A stretch of 64,000 nucleotides of DNA from Archangium lansingense (GCF_026626635.1 NZ_JAPNKA010000001.1:8308001-8372000); one strand, 5' to 3'. Shown: positions 22,908 through 31,924, numbered from the stretch's first letter. Notes: generated by a model from the sequence alone, not told the origin. Made by a program: numbers and translations.

Positions 22908-25880
22908 TCACGGGTCGAGGATGATGTCTCCCGAGGTCGGTAGCTGCACCGTGCGCACCACCGGGCCTTCCTCCATATCCGTGTGGAAGTTCGTCCAGAT
23001 CAGCGTGTAGCGCCCCGGCGGGAAGCCCTGCAGCGTTATCCGCTCTCCTCCCGGCTGGTAGAGCAACTGCCCGTAGCCCACCCGCATCAGCGCCGTCGGC
23101 GGGTTGGTGACGGCGCCCACGTCCCCGGCGAGCACCCACAGCGCCTTGCCCCGCTGAGGCTTGAGCTGCACCGTCACCGCAGCCGATCCCGGTGCCGGTC
23201 CGATGTCCAAGCGCTTCTCCCCTCCCTCCACCTGCACCAGCAGCGCCGGCTCTCCGGAGAACTCGCGCGCCACGCCCAGTGCGAAGCGGTAGTGGCCTGG
23301 CGCAACGTCCACGCTGTAGCGCCCATCCGGCCCCGTGACGATGCTCACCGGCTCGCCCCGGTCCGCGTGGACTCCCTCCAACTGGAAGCCCGCCGCTGGC
23401 CTGCCGTCTGCTCCGTACACCGTCCCATACAGCTTCGTGGCTGGCTTCAACACCAGCTCCACCGTCCGCTGTCCCTCGCGCGAGGCCGCCGCCGAGGCAC
23501 TCAGCCGCCCCTTGCGCGCCGTCACGGTGAACTTCGCCACGAAGGGCGGGCTCGGCAGCGTGAAGCGTCCGTCCGGCCCCGTCATCACCGAGTCCTCACA
23601 CGCATCGCACCCCACCACCGCGTCCGCCACCGGCCCTCCACCCTCGTCCCGCACCAGCCCCGTCACCGACGGCGCTCGCTCCAGCACCAGCTCACCCAGG
23701 TCGCGCGGCTGCACCGGCCTGTCCACCATCAACGGTTCGAAGCCCGGCGCCTCCACCGACACGATGACGCGATCTCCCGCCGTCTGCAGCGGCACTTCGA
23801 AACGCCCATCCCCACTTGCCACGTCGTGCTCGTCCAGCCGGAAGCGCCGCACCGGCTCGCCGTCCGAGGCCACCACTCGCCCGCTGAACATCCCGCGCTC
23901 CTCCATCACCACCTGCACCCGCTCGCCCCCGGCCGAGCCCTGCACACGCTCGCGCTGGTCGTACCTCGAGTGCCGCGCCTCCACGAGGTAGGGACGCCCG
24001 GGCTTCAGCGCGCGCACCTCGAAGTGCCCCTGTGCGTCCGTCACCACCGGCTCGGCCATGCGCGGCAGCACCGACACCGAGGCCTCCGCCACCGGCGCGC
24101 CCCGCGTATCCACCACCTCGCCCTGGAGCACCGCTCCCGGCTCGAGCGTCACCGTCACCCGCTGCGTCTGCCCGTCCACCACCTCCACCTTCTGCCGCTC
24201 CGAGGGCAGGTAGTCCCGGTGCGTGGCCACCAACGAGTACGTCCCCGGCGGCAGCCCGCGCATGGGCACCATCCCGTCCGGCCCCGAGGAGGTGTCACTG
24301 CGGAAGACGTTCTCGTTGTCCACCCACAACACCACGTCGGCGCCCTCCAGCCGGCGCCCCTCCCCCATCACCGTCACCTCCAGCGCCGCCCGGGGCTCCA
24401 GCTCCAGCTTCACCCCTTCGGCCGGAGCCGTCGCCTTCACCTGCCCACCGCCCCATTCGGAGTGGTGCGCGTGCAGCTCGTACAGGCCCGGCGTAGGCAC
24501 CGCCGCAGCGAAGTTGCCCTCCCCGTCCGCCGTCACCGAGTCGCCCGTGGGCTGCACCAGCACCGACACGTTGGGCGCCGGCCGGCCGTACGGGTCCAAC
24601 ACCTGCCCGGTAATCAGCGTGGCCTGGGCCAGCTCCAGCTCCAGCGACGTCTCGCCTTGCTTCACCCGCGCCGGCAATTGCGCTTCCCGGTAGCCCCGAG
24701 CACGACCCTCCAGCACGTAGTCCCCCACGGCCAGCGGACCAAACTGCACCAGCGCTCCCGTGGACGGCTTCTGCGACTGGATGGCCGTGCCTCGAGAGGT
24801 GCGCAACACCAGCTCCGGCGAAGGCACCGGTTGTCCGGACTCGTCCACCACCGTGACGAGCAGCGTCCCCGCCTCCTCCAACTCGAGCGTCACCTGCGTG
24901 AGCTGCTCGCTCAACGTGAGCGTCCGGGGAATCGCACCCAGCTTCCCGGCCTCGGCCGTCACCACCAGCTCATCCGGGTACAGCCCCTCGAAGCGCGCCA
25001 CCCCGCCCTCGGCACGCGCCTCCCGCGCCAGGTGGTCCGCCTTCAGCCGCACCGTGGCCGTCACGGGCGTCCCCTGATGGGTGACGCGCACCTCCAGCGT
25101 CCGCGAGGCCTCCAGCCTCAACCTCACCGGCTGAGGGCCCGCCTCCACCAGGGGCTCCACCGCCGGAAGGAAGCCGTCCGCGGTGGCCAGCACGTAGAAA
25201 GGCCCCTCGCCCAGTCCGGACAGAGTGAAGGTTCCATTCGGCCCCGCCACTGTCTCGGACGGCAGCGGCACCTTGCGCGACACCGCATACACACGCGCGC
25301 CCGCGAGCCCCTGGCCCGCCCCATCCACCACTTGCCCGCCGATGCTCCGCAGCGGAGGCAGGTACAGGTCCACCGGCTCTCCCGGGGCCGCGCGCTCGCG
25401 CATGGCCGCGCCGAAGCCCGGAGCCCGAGCCCACACGGAGAAAGACACCCCCGCCAGGCGCTCGAAACGGAAACGCCCCTGCGCGTCCGTGCGCGCGGTG
25501 GCCTTTGGCTGCAGGAAACCTCGCGCCTGCTCGAAGAAGGCCAGCGCGTGCGGTCCGCTCTCCCGGGCCGGACAGGCCAACAGCGCCTGTCCACACTCGT
25601 CACAGCGCACCGAGTTGAGCGTCTTCTGTGCGCTCGCGGACAAGGACACGTCCGCGCCCGCCACGGGCTTGCCGGAGGAGTCCAGCACCCGCCCCGTCAG
25701 GGTGAGGCCCTCCGAGTCCCCGGAGGACACCTCCACCGCTTCGAAGTCGGGCAACACACGCGCCGCGGACGAATCCACGGCGGACACCGGCGGCGGAGGT
25801 GGCGTACCCCGAGGCCACAACACCGCCACCGCCACGATGACCAGGGCGGCTGCCGCCCCTATAACGAACCATTTGCGCAT
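22908..25880 (-). CDS. Large membrane-anchored protein with carboxypeptidase-regulatory-like repeats
   Basis: A 990-residue protein with an N-terminal membrane anchor or uncleaved signal (residues ~5-23, FVIGAAAALVIVAVAVLW) and a short Pro run. The rest is a chain of roughly ten CarboxypepD_reg-like beta-sandwich repeats of 80-95 residues. Each has the pattern G.V.D..G.PVAGA.V...DGRF....L..G.Y, for example TGRVLDSSGKPVAGADVSL, GQVLDPYGRPAPNVSVLV and YGTVYGADGRPAAGFQLEG. Two CxxC pairs occur (RCDECGQ and GCDACED). Such proteins are common in myxobacteria and are thought to be surface adhesive or scaffold proteins; no enzymatic motif is seen. The gene is monocistronic. Confidence 0.85.
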   Translation of the reverse strand: MRKWFVIGAAAALVIVAVAVLWPRGTPPPPPVSAVDSSAARVLPDFEAVEVSSGDSEGLTLTGRVLDSSGKPVAGADVSLSASAQKTLNSVRCDECGQALLACPARESGPHALAFFEQARGFLQPKATARTDAQGRFRFERLAGVSFSVWARAPGFGAAMRERAAPGEPVDLYLPPLRSIGGQVVDGAGQGLAGARVYAVSRKVPLPSETVAGPNGTFTLSGLGEGPFYVLATADGFLPAVEPLVEAGPQPVRLRLEASRTLEVRVTHQGTPVTATVRLKADHLAREARAEGGVARFEGLYPDELVVTAEAGKLGAIPRTLTLSEQLTQVTLELEEAGTLLVTVVDESGQPVPSPELVLRTSRGTAIQSQKPSTGALVQFGPLAVGDYVLEGRARGYREAQLPARVKQGETSLELELAQATLITGQVLDPYGRPAPNVSVLVQPTGDSVTADGEGNFAAAVPTPGLYELHAHHSEWGGGQVKATAPAEGVKLELEPRAALEVTVMGEGRRLEGADVVLWVDNENVFRSDTSSGPDGMVPMRGLPPGTYSLVATHRDYLPSERQKVEVVDGQTQRVTVTLEPGAVLQGEVVDTRGAPVAEASVSVLPRMAEPVVTDAQGHFEVRALKPGRPYLVEARHSRYDQRERVQGSAGGERVQVVMEERGMFSGRVVASDGEPVRRFRLDEHDVASGDGRFEVPLQTAGDRVIVSVEAPGFEPLMVDRPVQPRDLGELVLERAPSVTGLVRDEGGGPVADAVVGCDACEDSVMTGPDGRFTLPSPPFVAKFTVTARKGRLSASAAASREGQRTVELVLKPATKLYGTVYGADGRPAAGFQLEGVHADRGEPVSIVTGPDGRYSVDVAPGHYRFALGVAREFSGEPALLVQVEGGEKRLDIGPAPGSAAVTVQLKPQRGKALWVLAGDVGAVTNPPTALMRVGYGQLLYQPGGERITLQGFPPGRYTLIWTNFHTDMEEGPVVRTVQLPTSGDIILDP

Positions 25881-25928
25881 GGGACGGTGCGGGACGTTAC
25901 CCCCGCAGCCGGCCTGCCAACCGACATT

Positions 25929-25951
25929 CTCGGCCGTTCATTCCGGCCGAG
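25929..25951 (-). terminator. Stem-loop after the PP2C gene
   Basis: CTCGGCCG-ttcattc-CGGCCGAG is a perfect 8-bp GC stem with a 7-nt loop, 34 nt past the stop of the phosphatase gene and before the start of the repeat-protein gene. There is no U-tract. It may terminate or protect the upstream messenger. Confidence 0.45.
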
Positions 25952-25984
25952 TCGCCCTTCCGACGTCCTCCACCCGCCGGGTGC

Positions 25985-27247
25985 TCACTCCTCGGCGAAC
26001 GGCTGGATGGCCTGCGCCACGGCCAGCTCCTGCCTCGCCTCGCTCAGCTCCGAGTTGGTGGCCCGCAGCCGGTCCGACAGCACCTGGACGAAGCTCCACA
26101 GCATCTTCACCGCCAGGATGGACTCGCGCTTCATGAGTCCCATCAGATCCGAGCGCGAGATGACCATGGTGCGCGTGGGCTCGACCGCCCGCACGGTGGC
26201 CGAGCGGGGGGCGTTGTCGATGAGCCCCATCTCTCCGAAGTGCCCACCGGGCCGCAGCTCGGCGATCTCCACCCCGCTCTTCTCGATGACCACCCGGCCG
26301 CGGATGACCACGAAGAGCTCCTCGCCCGGCTGGCCCTCCACCACAATCTCCCTCCCGGCCGGGAAGGTGCGCGTGGTGGCGATGGACAGCACCGCCGTCT
26401 GCTCCTTGTAGGTGAGGTGGCGGAAGAGCGGAATCTTGCGCAGCGCCTCCATGCGGCTCTGCGCCTCGGAGGTCTCCGCCTCCATGGTGCCTTCGCCGGA
26501 GACCTTCACCACCACCGCGGTGATGTTGTCCTTGCCGCCGCGCTCGTTGGCCAGGTCCACGAACCGCTTGGGCAGATCCGACGGCTGCGAGCCCTGCACC
26601 AGCGGCAGCACCTCGTCGTCGTCCAGGTAGCCGTGCAGACCGTCCGAGCACAGCAGGAACAGGTCGCCCGGGAACAGATCGACAATGAGGGTGTCAACCT
26701 GGACGGACTCCTGGATACCCACCGCGCGGGTAATGACGTTGCGGTACTGCGAGGTGGCGGCCTGCTCCTTGGTGATGGTGCCGGCCTTGAGCTGGGCGGC
26801 CACCAGGGTGTGATCCTCGGTGAGCCGGTGGCACTGGCCATGACGCACCAGGTAGATGCGCGAGTCACCCACATGGCCAATCACACCCTTGTTGCCGCTC
26901 ACGGCGAGGCACACGAAGGTGGTGCCCATACCGCGCTTGGTGGGGTCCGCCAGGGCCATGCGGAAGATGTCCGCGCACGCGCGCTGGATGGCCACCTCCA
27001 TCAGGGCCTGGGCCGCGTTGCGCGCGTCCTGGCTCGTGTTGGTGCTCAGATCCTTGAGGAGGTGCCGGTTGGACACCATGTGCTGGCGGACCACCTCGGT
27101 GGCTCGCATGCTGGCCACCTCGCCGGCCGCATGGCCTCCCATGCCATCGGCCACGATGAACAGGCCGAGCGAGGCGTCCACGAGCATCGAATCTTCATTG
27201 TGCTGCCGCTTCCGGCCTACGTCGGTCAGGCCGAACGCCTCTGTCAT
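25985..27247 (-). CDS. PP2C-type protein phosphatase fused to a cyclic-nucleotide-binding domain
   Basis: A 420-residue cytoplasmic protein. Residues 1-~245 are a PP2C (PPM) Ser/Thr phosphatase with its metal-binding Asp residues in order: RKRQHNEDSM, VADGMGGHAAGE, VGHSR-type IGHVGDSRIYLV, LLCSDGLHGYL and GGKDNITAVV. After a ~25-residue linker, residues ~275-395 are a cNMP-binding domain: LRKIPLFRHL, FPAGREIVVEGQPGEELFVV, and the phosphate-binding cassette FGEMGLIDNAPRSATVRA, which keeps Glu and Arg as expected for cyclic-nucleotide binding. Phosphatase activity on Ser/Thr-kinase targets is probably tuned by cAMP, cGMP or a dinucleotide. The ATG at 27247 starts the conserved domain; longer frames are not supported. 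An FHA gene lies just upstream. Confidence 0.9.
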   Translation of the reverse strand: MTEAFGLTDVGRKRQHNEDSMLVDASLGLFIVADGMGGHAAGEVASMRATEVVRQHMVSNRHLLKDLSTNTSQDARNAAQALMEVAIQRACADIFRMALADPTKRGMGTTFVCLAVSGNKGVIGHVGDSRIYLVRHGQCHRLTEDHTLVAAQLKAGTITKEQAATSQYRNVITRAVGIQESVQVDTLIVDLFPGDLFLLCSDGLHGYLDDDEVLPLVQGSQPSDLPKRFVDLANERGGKDNITAVVVKVSGEGTMEAETSEAQSRMEALRKIPLFRHLTYKEQTAVLSIATTRTFPAGREIVVEGQPGEELFVVIRGRVVIEKSGVEIAELRPGGHFGEMGLIDNAPRSATVRAVEPTRTMVISRSDLMGLMKRESILAVKMLWSFVQVLSDRLRATNSELSEARQELAVAQAIQPFAEE

Positions 27248-27326
27248 CAATGGCACCGCGAACGCTCCCTGTTCCCCCGAAAGGGGTGAGTCACACGATA
27301 TGAAGCCCGTGAAAGGGCTGACAAGC

Positions 27327-27860
27327 TCACGGTCCCAACCGCCGCGAGAGCACCTTCGTAAAACCGCTCGCCAGATAGAAGGTGACCTCCACCTGGCCAA
27401 AGCGCAGGCGGATCCCATCCGTGATGGGCGACGGCCTCCGGGGGGTCAACCGCACCCCGCCCACGAACGAGCCGTTCTTCGAGCCCGCATCCGTGAGGAT
27501 GAAGCGGCCATCCGTCTCGCGCTGGAACCAGGCGTGAAAGCGCGACACCGTGCCGTCGTCGAGCACCACGTCGTTGTTGCCCGTCCGCCCCACCGTGATT
27601 CCCCGGCCGAACGCGTTCTCTTGATTCTTTACAACTGGGAAAACGATGGGCTCGCCCACCCCCAGCATCGGTGTGGACACGTTGGTGAGCGTCCGGAAAT
27701 GGTGGTGCGTCTCATCGTCGTCTCCCTCGGGCGCACCCACCAGAGCTGGCGCGGGCGAGAACACGAGCACCGCCGCTGGCAGCGTGCGCTCATAGTCCGC
27801 CCTCTCTCGCTGAAAGCGGCCGATGTGGAGGCTGAGAAGCTCGACCATTTCGCTACACAC
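27327..27860 (-). CDS. FHA-domain protein
   Basis: A protein of up to 177 residues. The FHA fold is in the C-terminal half (~85-165): ITVGRTGNNDVVLDDGTVSRFHAWFQ, with Gly-Arg, Ser-Arg-x-His and the later Asp-x-x-SKNGSFVGGVRL, all the residues for phosphothreonine recognition. The N-terminal ~75 residues have no recognised domain. The start is uncertain: GTG at 27860 or ATG at 27848. It probably reads the phosphorylation that the adjacent PP2C reverses. The two genes run in the same direction with 79 bp between them. Confidence 0.83.
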   Translation of the reverse strand: MCSEMVELLSLHIGRFQRERADYERTLPAAVLVFSPAPALVGAPEGDDDETHHHFRTLTNVSTPMLGVGEPIVFPVVKNQENAFGRGITVGRTGNNDVVLDDGTVSRFHAWFQRETDGRFILTDAGSKNGSFVGGVRLTPRRPSPITDGIRLRFGQVEVTFYLASGFTKVLSRRLGP

Positions 27861-27895
27861 TTCACCCCACCCGGGGGGTCTGGGTCCAGAGGCCC

Positions 27896-28507
27896 CTAGC
27901 GCCAGTCCGCATAGATTCCCAGTTGCAGTCCGCCAATGTAGGACCGCGCCAGGCTCGAGCGTCTGTAGTTGTAGGGATCACTATATCCCACCGCCAGACC
28001 GAGGGAAACGGCGCCAAAGCGGTAGCCGAGCCGCGCACGGCCATCCAACAGCCCCCCCCAGTAGGACTCCTCGTCCTTGGAGCCATTGCTGAAGCGGGCG
28101 TGGAGCCATGCGGGGCCGGTGCCGACCTGGAAGCCCCACTCCAGGCCGGGCGTCCGCCGCCGGCTGGTGTAGCCCACGGAGAACAGCAGCGAGTAGAGCT
28201 GGAGCGACGTCATGTCCACGTCGTCCCCCTCCACGATGGTGTCCGGCTTGACGAGCGCGAAAGAGGCGAGGGGCTCAATCAGGATGCCCAGGGTGTCAGA
28301 GCGGCCCTGGAAGAACACCACCTGCCATTGCAGACGCGCCTGGGGGAGGATGGCCCCTTCACGGATGGTGGTGCCCACGAAGGCAGCTCGGGGCAGCCAG
28401 GGAGGCGTGGGCGAGGCCACCGGCCCACGAGGCCGGGGCGTCTGCGCCATGGCGGCCGAGGCCAGACACAGAGTGAACAAAAGGCAGGGGACGAAGCTCC
28501 GATTCAT
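27896..28507 (-). CDS. Exported, probably outer-membrane, protein
   Basis: A 203-residue protein with a clear signal peptide (MNRSFVPCLLFTLCLASAAMA, cleavage after AMA). The mature part alternates hydrophobic and polar residues in beta-strand fashion and ends in YIGGLQLGIYADWR, a pattern of an outer-membrane beta-barrel with a terminal aromatic strand. No family is recognised. It ends 36 nt before the FHA start on the same strand, so it may lead the FHA-PP2C run. Confidence 0.75.
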   Translation of the reverse strand: MNRSFVPCLLFTLCLASAAMAQTPRPRGPVASPTPPWLPRAAFVGTTIREGAILPQARLQWQVVFFQGRSDTLGILIEPLASFALVKPDTIVEGDDVDMTSLQLYSLLFSVGYTSRRRTPGLEWGFQVGTGPAWLHARFSNGSKDEESYWGGLLDGRARLGYRFGAVSLGLAVGYSDPYNYRRSSLARSYIGGLQLGIYADWR

Positions 28508-28536
28508 GACGCTCCCTTACCTCGTGTCCGGCCAGG

Positions 28537-28579
28537 GCTTGTCAAGCGCTTGTCAACGAAGGTTTACGTTGGCTATAGC
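28537..28579 (+). promoter_or_regulatory. Direct-repeat promoter candidate
   Basis: GCTTGTCAA occurs twice (28537-28545, 28548-28556), 11 bp apart, so on the same face of the helix. The second copy contains TTGTCA (28550-28555), and TATAGC follows after an 18-bp spacer (28574-28579). This reads as a sigma70-type promoter with a tandem activator or repressor site, driving the small gene at 28628; the divergent outer-membrane-protein gene starts at 28507. Confidence 0.42.
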
Positions 28580-28627
28580 ACGTTACCCCCCTCCTGTACG
28601 TGAGGGTTCCAAGGAGTCGTTTCCCAC

Positions 28628-28840
28628 ATGCCCAGTGCGTCAACGCGTACAGGCAACACGAAGAAGAGTCCCGCGCGGACTGAAACCCTGGTCCGCAAGG
28701 CGGCAGCAGCCGCCACGGGCCTGCTGGACCAGAGTGAGCGCGTGCTGGTCGTCTACGACGAGGGAGGGGCAACCCTCTATTACGAGTCGGACGACGCGGA
28801 GGATGGAATAGGCCGCCGAAAGCTGCCTCGAGCCTCCTGA
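28628..28840 (+). CDS. Small conserved-style protein of unknown function
   Basis: A 70-residue protein. An AAGGAG Shine-Dalgarno lies about 10 nt before the ATG, and a promoter candidate stands ~50 bp further up, both in favour of a real gene. The N terminus is basic (TRTGNTKKSPARTETLVRKAAAAA); the C-terminal half is acidic (SERVLVVYDEGGATLYYESDD). No motif is recognised. It could be a short regulatory or structural protein of myxobacteria. Confidence 0.5.
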   Translation: MPSASTRTGNTKKSPARTETLVRKAAAAATGLLDQSERVLVVYDEGGATLYYESDDAEDGIGRRKLPRAS

Positions 28841-29109
28841 AGTGCCTGAAGTGTGAAGTGACGCGGCGTGCCGACTGCGCCGCCCGGAGCCCTGGACCGT
28901 ACGTCTCCGGAATGAAGCACCCAGCCGGTGTCCCACCCGAGCTCCGCTCGGCCCCACCGATGAGCGCCGTCACAGGGAACGGCGCCCGGTACTTCCTCCT
29001 CCAGCCCATCCAGCATCGAGACCCCCAGCGGGCACTGGATTGCAGGATTTCCCAAATTATCCGTTGAAGTATGGACATGCCGGGCTCGCCCGGGCGATGC
29101 TGTGACGGG

Positions 29110-30015
29110 ATGAGTCACGAGCTGTCGCACCTGCAGGCGCTGGAAGCAGAATCCATTTTCATTATTCGAGAAGTGGTGGCCGAATTCTCGCGGCCCGTTC
29201 TCCTTTTCTCAGGTGGCAAGGATTCCGCGGTGATGCTGTGGCTGGCGGAGAAGGCCTTCGCCCCCGCGCCCCTGCCCTTCCCGCTGATGCACGTGGACAC
29301 GGGGCACAACTTCCCCGAGGTGCTCACGTACCGGGATGAGCGAGCAGCCGCCCTGGGCGCGCGCCTGCTGGTGGCCTCCGTGCAGGAGTTCATCGACTCG
29401 GGCCGCCTGGTGGAGGAGAAGGGCCCGCGCGCCTCGCGCAACCGGCTGCAGACGGCCCCGCTGCTGGACGCCATCGAGAAGCACCAGTTCGACGCCGTCT
29501 TCGGTGGTGCCCGCCGCGACGAGGAGAAGGCCCGCGCCAAGGAGCGTGTCTTCTCCTTCCGCGACGAGTTTGGCCAGTGGGACCCCAAGAACCAGCGTCC
29601 CGAGCTGTGGAACCTCTACAACGGCCGCCACCGCCGAGGGGAGCACATCCGCGTCTTCCCCCTGTCCAACTGGACCGAGATGGACATCTGGCAATACATC
29701 GCCCAGGAGCAGATTCCCCTGCCCTCCATCTACTTCAGCCACCGGCGCGAGGTGTTCCGCCGCGACGGCATGCTGATGGCGTGCTCGCCCTACCTGCCGC
29801 TGCTGCCGGGGGAGCAGGCGACGACGGCCCAGGTGCGCTTCCGCACCGTGGGCGACATGACGTGCACCGCCTGCGTCGAGTCCACCGCTACTCGGGTGGA
29901 GGACGTCATCGCCGAGGTCTCCGCCTCCCGAGTCACCGAGCGCGGCGCCAGCCGGGCCGACGACAAGTTCAGCGAGACGGCCATGGAAGACCGTAAGCGC
30001 GAGGGATACTTCTAA
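29110..30015 (+). CDS. cysD: Sulfate adenylyltransferase subunit 2
   Basis: A 301-residue protein, matching the usual CysD length. The PP-loop SGGKDSAVMLW is at residues 34-44, followed by MHVDTGHNFPEV and the very conserved GGARRDEEKARAKERVFSFRDEFGQWDPKNQRPELW. With CysN it forms adenosine 5'-phosphosulfate from sulfate and ATP. The ATG at 29110 begins the conserved part; an earlier in-frame start is poor. The 270-bp region before it holds no other gene. The stop TAA shares its last base with the cysN ATG. Confidence 0.94.
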   Translation: MSHELSHLQALEAESIFIIREVVAEFSRPVLLFSGGKDSAVMLWLAEKAFAPAPLPFPLMHVDTGHNFPEVLTYRDERAAALGARLLVASVQEFIDSGRLVEEKGPRASRNRLQTAPLLDAIEKHQFDAVFGGARRDEEKARAKERVFSFRDEFGQWDPKNQRPELWNLYNGRHRRGEHIRVFPLSNWTEMDIWQYIAQEQIPLPSIYFSHRREVFRRDGMLMACSPYLPLLPGEQATTAQVRFRTVGDMTCTACVESTATRVEDVIAEVSASRVTERGASRADDKFSETAMEDRKREGYF

Positions 30016-31268
30016 TGGAGCTGCTCAGATTCGCCACCGCCGGCTCGGTCGACGACGGCAAGAGCACCCTCATTGGCCGGCTGCTCTTCGACACCAAGTC
30101 CATCTTCGAGGACCAGCTCACCTCCGTGGAGCGCACCAGCAAGGCGCGCGGGGACGAGTACACCAACCTCGCCCTCCTCATGGACGGCCTGCGCGCCGAG
30201 CGGGAGCAGGGGATAACCATCGACGTGGCCTACCGCTACTTCGCCACGCCGAGGCGCAAGTTCATCATCGCGGACACCCCGGGCCACATTCAGTACACGC
30301 GCAACATGGTGACGGGCGCCTCCACGGCGGACCTTGCCCTCATCCTCGTGGATGCGCGCAAGGGCCTGCTGGAGCAGACGCGGCGCCACGCCTTCATCGC
30401 CTCGCTGCTGCGCGTGCCCCACGTGGTGCTGTGCGTCAACAAGATGGACCTGGTGGGCTACGACGAGTCCATCTTCGAGGCCATCAAGCAGGAGTTCCGC
30501 CAGTTCTCCATGAAGCTGGAGCTGACGGATCTCACCTTCATCCCCATCTCGGCGCTCAACGGCGACAACGTGGTGACGCGCTCGGAGAAGATGCCCTGGT
30601 ACCAGGGCCCCGTGCTGCTGCACCACCTGGAGAACGTACACATCGCCTCGGACCGCAACCTCATCCAGGTGCGCTTCCCGGTGCAGTACGTGTCCCGGCC
30701 CATCTCCAAGAAGCTCCACGACTACCGGGCGTACTCGGGACAGTTGCTGGGCGGCGTGATGCGACCGGGCGATGAGGTGATGGTGCTGCCCTCGGGCTTC
30801 ACCTCGCGCATCCGCGCCATCGAGCTCGCGGGCAAACCCGTGGAAGAGGCCTTCCCTCCCATGTCCGTCAACATCTCGCTGACGGACGAGCTCGACATCA
30901 GCCGCGGCGACATGCTGTGCCGGCCGGGCAACCCGCCCACCGTCGCGCAGGACATTGACGCCATGGTGTGCTGGATGGTGGAGCAGCCGCTGCAGGCAGG
31001 CGCGAAGCTGGCCATCAAGCACACCACGCGCTCGGCCCGGGCCCTCATCAAGGACGTCCAGTACCGGATCGACGTCAACACGCTGCACCGGGACGAGCAG
31101 GGCAAGTCCCTCAAGCTGAACGAGGTGGGCAGGGTCAAGCTGCGCACGACCGTGCCGCTCTTCTTCGACGAGTACAGGCGCAATCGCCACACCGGCAGCT
31201 TCATCCTCATTGACGAGGGGACGAATGCCACGGTGGGCGCAGGTATGATCAACAGCCCCGCGAGTTGA
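30015..31268 (+). CDS. cysN: Sulfate adenylyltransferase subunit 1 (GTPase)
   Basis: A 417-residue elongation-factor-like GTPase. The P-loop is GSVDDGKST (residues 10-18), then DTPGHIQYTRNMVTGAS (switch II) and NKMDLVGY (guanine specificity). GTP hydrolysis drives APS formation by CysD. It is not fused to a CysC domain, unlike NodQ-type proteins; the kinase is a separate downstream gene. It is coupled to cysD through TAATG. Confidence 0.94.
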   Translation: MELLRFATAGSVDDGKSTLIGRLLFDTKSIFEDQLTSVERTSKARGDEYTNLALLMDGLRAEREQGITIDVAYRYFATPRRKFIIADTPGHIQYTRNMVTGASTADLALILVDARKGLLEQTRRHAFIASLLRVPHVVLCVNKMDLVGYDESIFEAIKQEFRQFSMKLELTDLTFIPISALNGDNVVTRSEKMPWYQGPVLLHHLENVHIASDRNLIQVRFPVQYVSRPISKKLHDYRAYSGQLLGGVMRPGDEVMVLPSGFTSRIRAIELAGKPVEEAFPPMSVNISLTDELDISRGDMLCRPGNPPTVAQDIDAMVCWMVEQPLQAGAKLAIKHTTRSARALIKDVQYRIDVNTLHRDEQGKSLKLNEVGRVKLRTTVPLFFDEYRRNRHTGSFILIDEGTNATVGAGMINSPAS

Positions 31269-31298
31269 GTGGCGGGCGGAGGCACAGGGGGCCCATCC

Positions 31299-31892
31299 GT
31301 GAGTCAGCAAGCTTCAGCAGCAGCGCGTCCAGCCGAGGCCGGCGCGGTACAGCCTCGGGGTTTCATCCTCTGGTTCACCGGCATGTCCGGTGCGGGCAAG
31401 AGCACGCTCTCCACGGCACTCCGCCGCCGGCTGGAGGGGGCGCACTCCGTCGAGGTGCTCGACGGGGACGAGGTCCGCACCTTCCTGTCGCGAGGCCTGG
31501 GCTTCACCAAGCCTGATCGGGAGGAGAACATCCGGCGCATCGGCTACGTGGCGCGGGTGCTCGCCCGGCACCGCGTGGCCGTCATCTCCGCGGCCATCTC
31601 CCCCTACCGGGACTCGCGCAACGAGGTCCGCCGGCTGGCCACGGAGGCGGGCATCCCCTTCGTCGAGGTGTACGCGAAGGCCAGCCTGGACGCGCTCGTC
31701 CACCGTGACGTGAAAGGTCTCTACAAGAAGGCCCTGGCGGGAGAAATCCCCCACTTCACCGGTGTGTCGGACCCCTACGAACCTCCCGAATCACCCGAGA
31801 TCACCGTCTACACCGACTCGGAGACGGTGGAGCAGAGCGTGGAGCGCATCCTGGCCACGCTCCGTCAGCAGGGACTTACCGCGCAACACTGA
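31299..31892 (+). CDS. cysC: Adenylylsulfate (APS) kinase
   Basis: A 197-residue kinase from the GTG at 31299, which has AGGGGG 6 nt upstream. A GTG at 31269 directly after the cysN stop is possible and would add 10 residues. The P-loop is TGMSGAGKS, followed by LDGDEVRTFLSRGLGF, FTKPDREENIRRIGYVA and ISPYRDSR, the classic CysC signatures. It makes PAPS, the sulfo donor. No cysH or sulfite reductase gene follows, so in this locus the output may be PAPS for sulfation and not cysteine. Confidence 0.9.
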   Translation: MSQQASAAARPAEAGAVQPRGFILWFTGMSGAGKSTLSTALRRRLEGAHSVEVLDGDEVRTFLSRGLGFTKPDREENIRRIGYVARVLARHRVAVISAAISPYRDSRNEVRRLATEAGIPFVEVYAKASLDALVHRDVKGLYKKALAGEIPHFTGVSDPYEPPESPEITVYTDSETVEQSVERILATLRQQGLTAQH

Positions 31893-31904
31893 AGTGCCGG
31901 AGGA

Positions 31905-31924
31905 CGGGAGAGCCCACGCTCCCG
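31905..31924 (+). terminator. Stem-loop after cysC
   Basis: CGGGAG-N8-CTCCCG, a 6-bp GC stem starting 12 nt after the cysC stop. It has no U-tract; it may mark the end of the cysDNC unit. Confidence 0.38.

Noticed and set aside
29020..29060. Possible sigma54 promoter (GGGCACTGGATTGCA) before cysD
   Set aside because: The distance between GG and GC is one base short of the canonical spacing, or else the -24 block fits poorly; not enough to call it.
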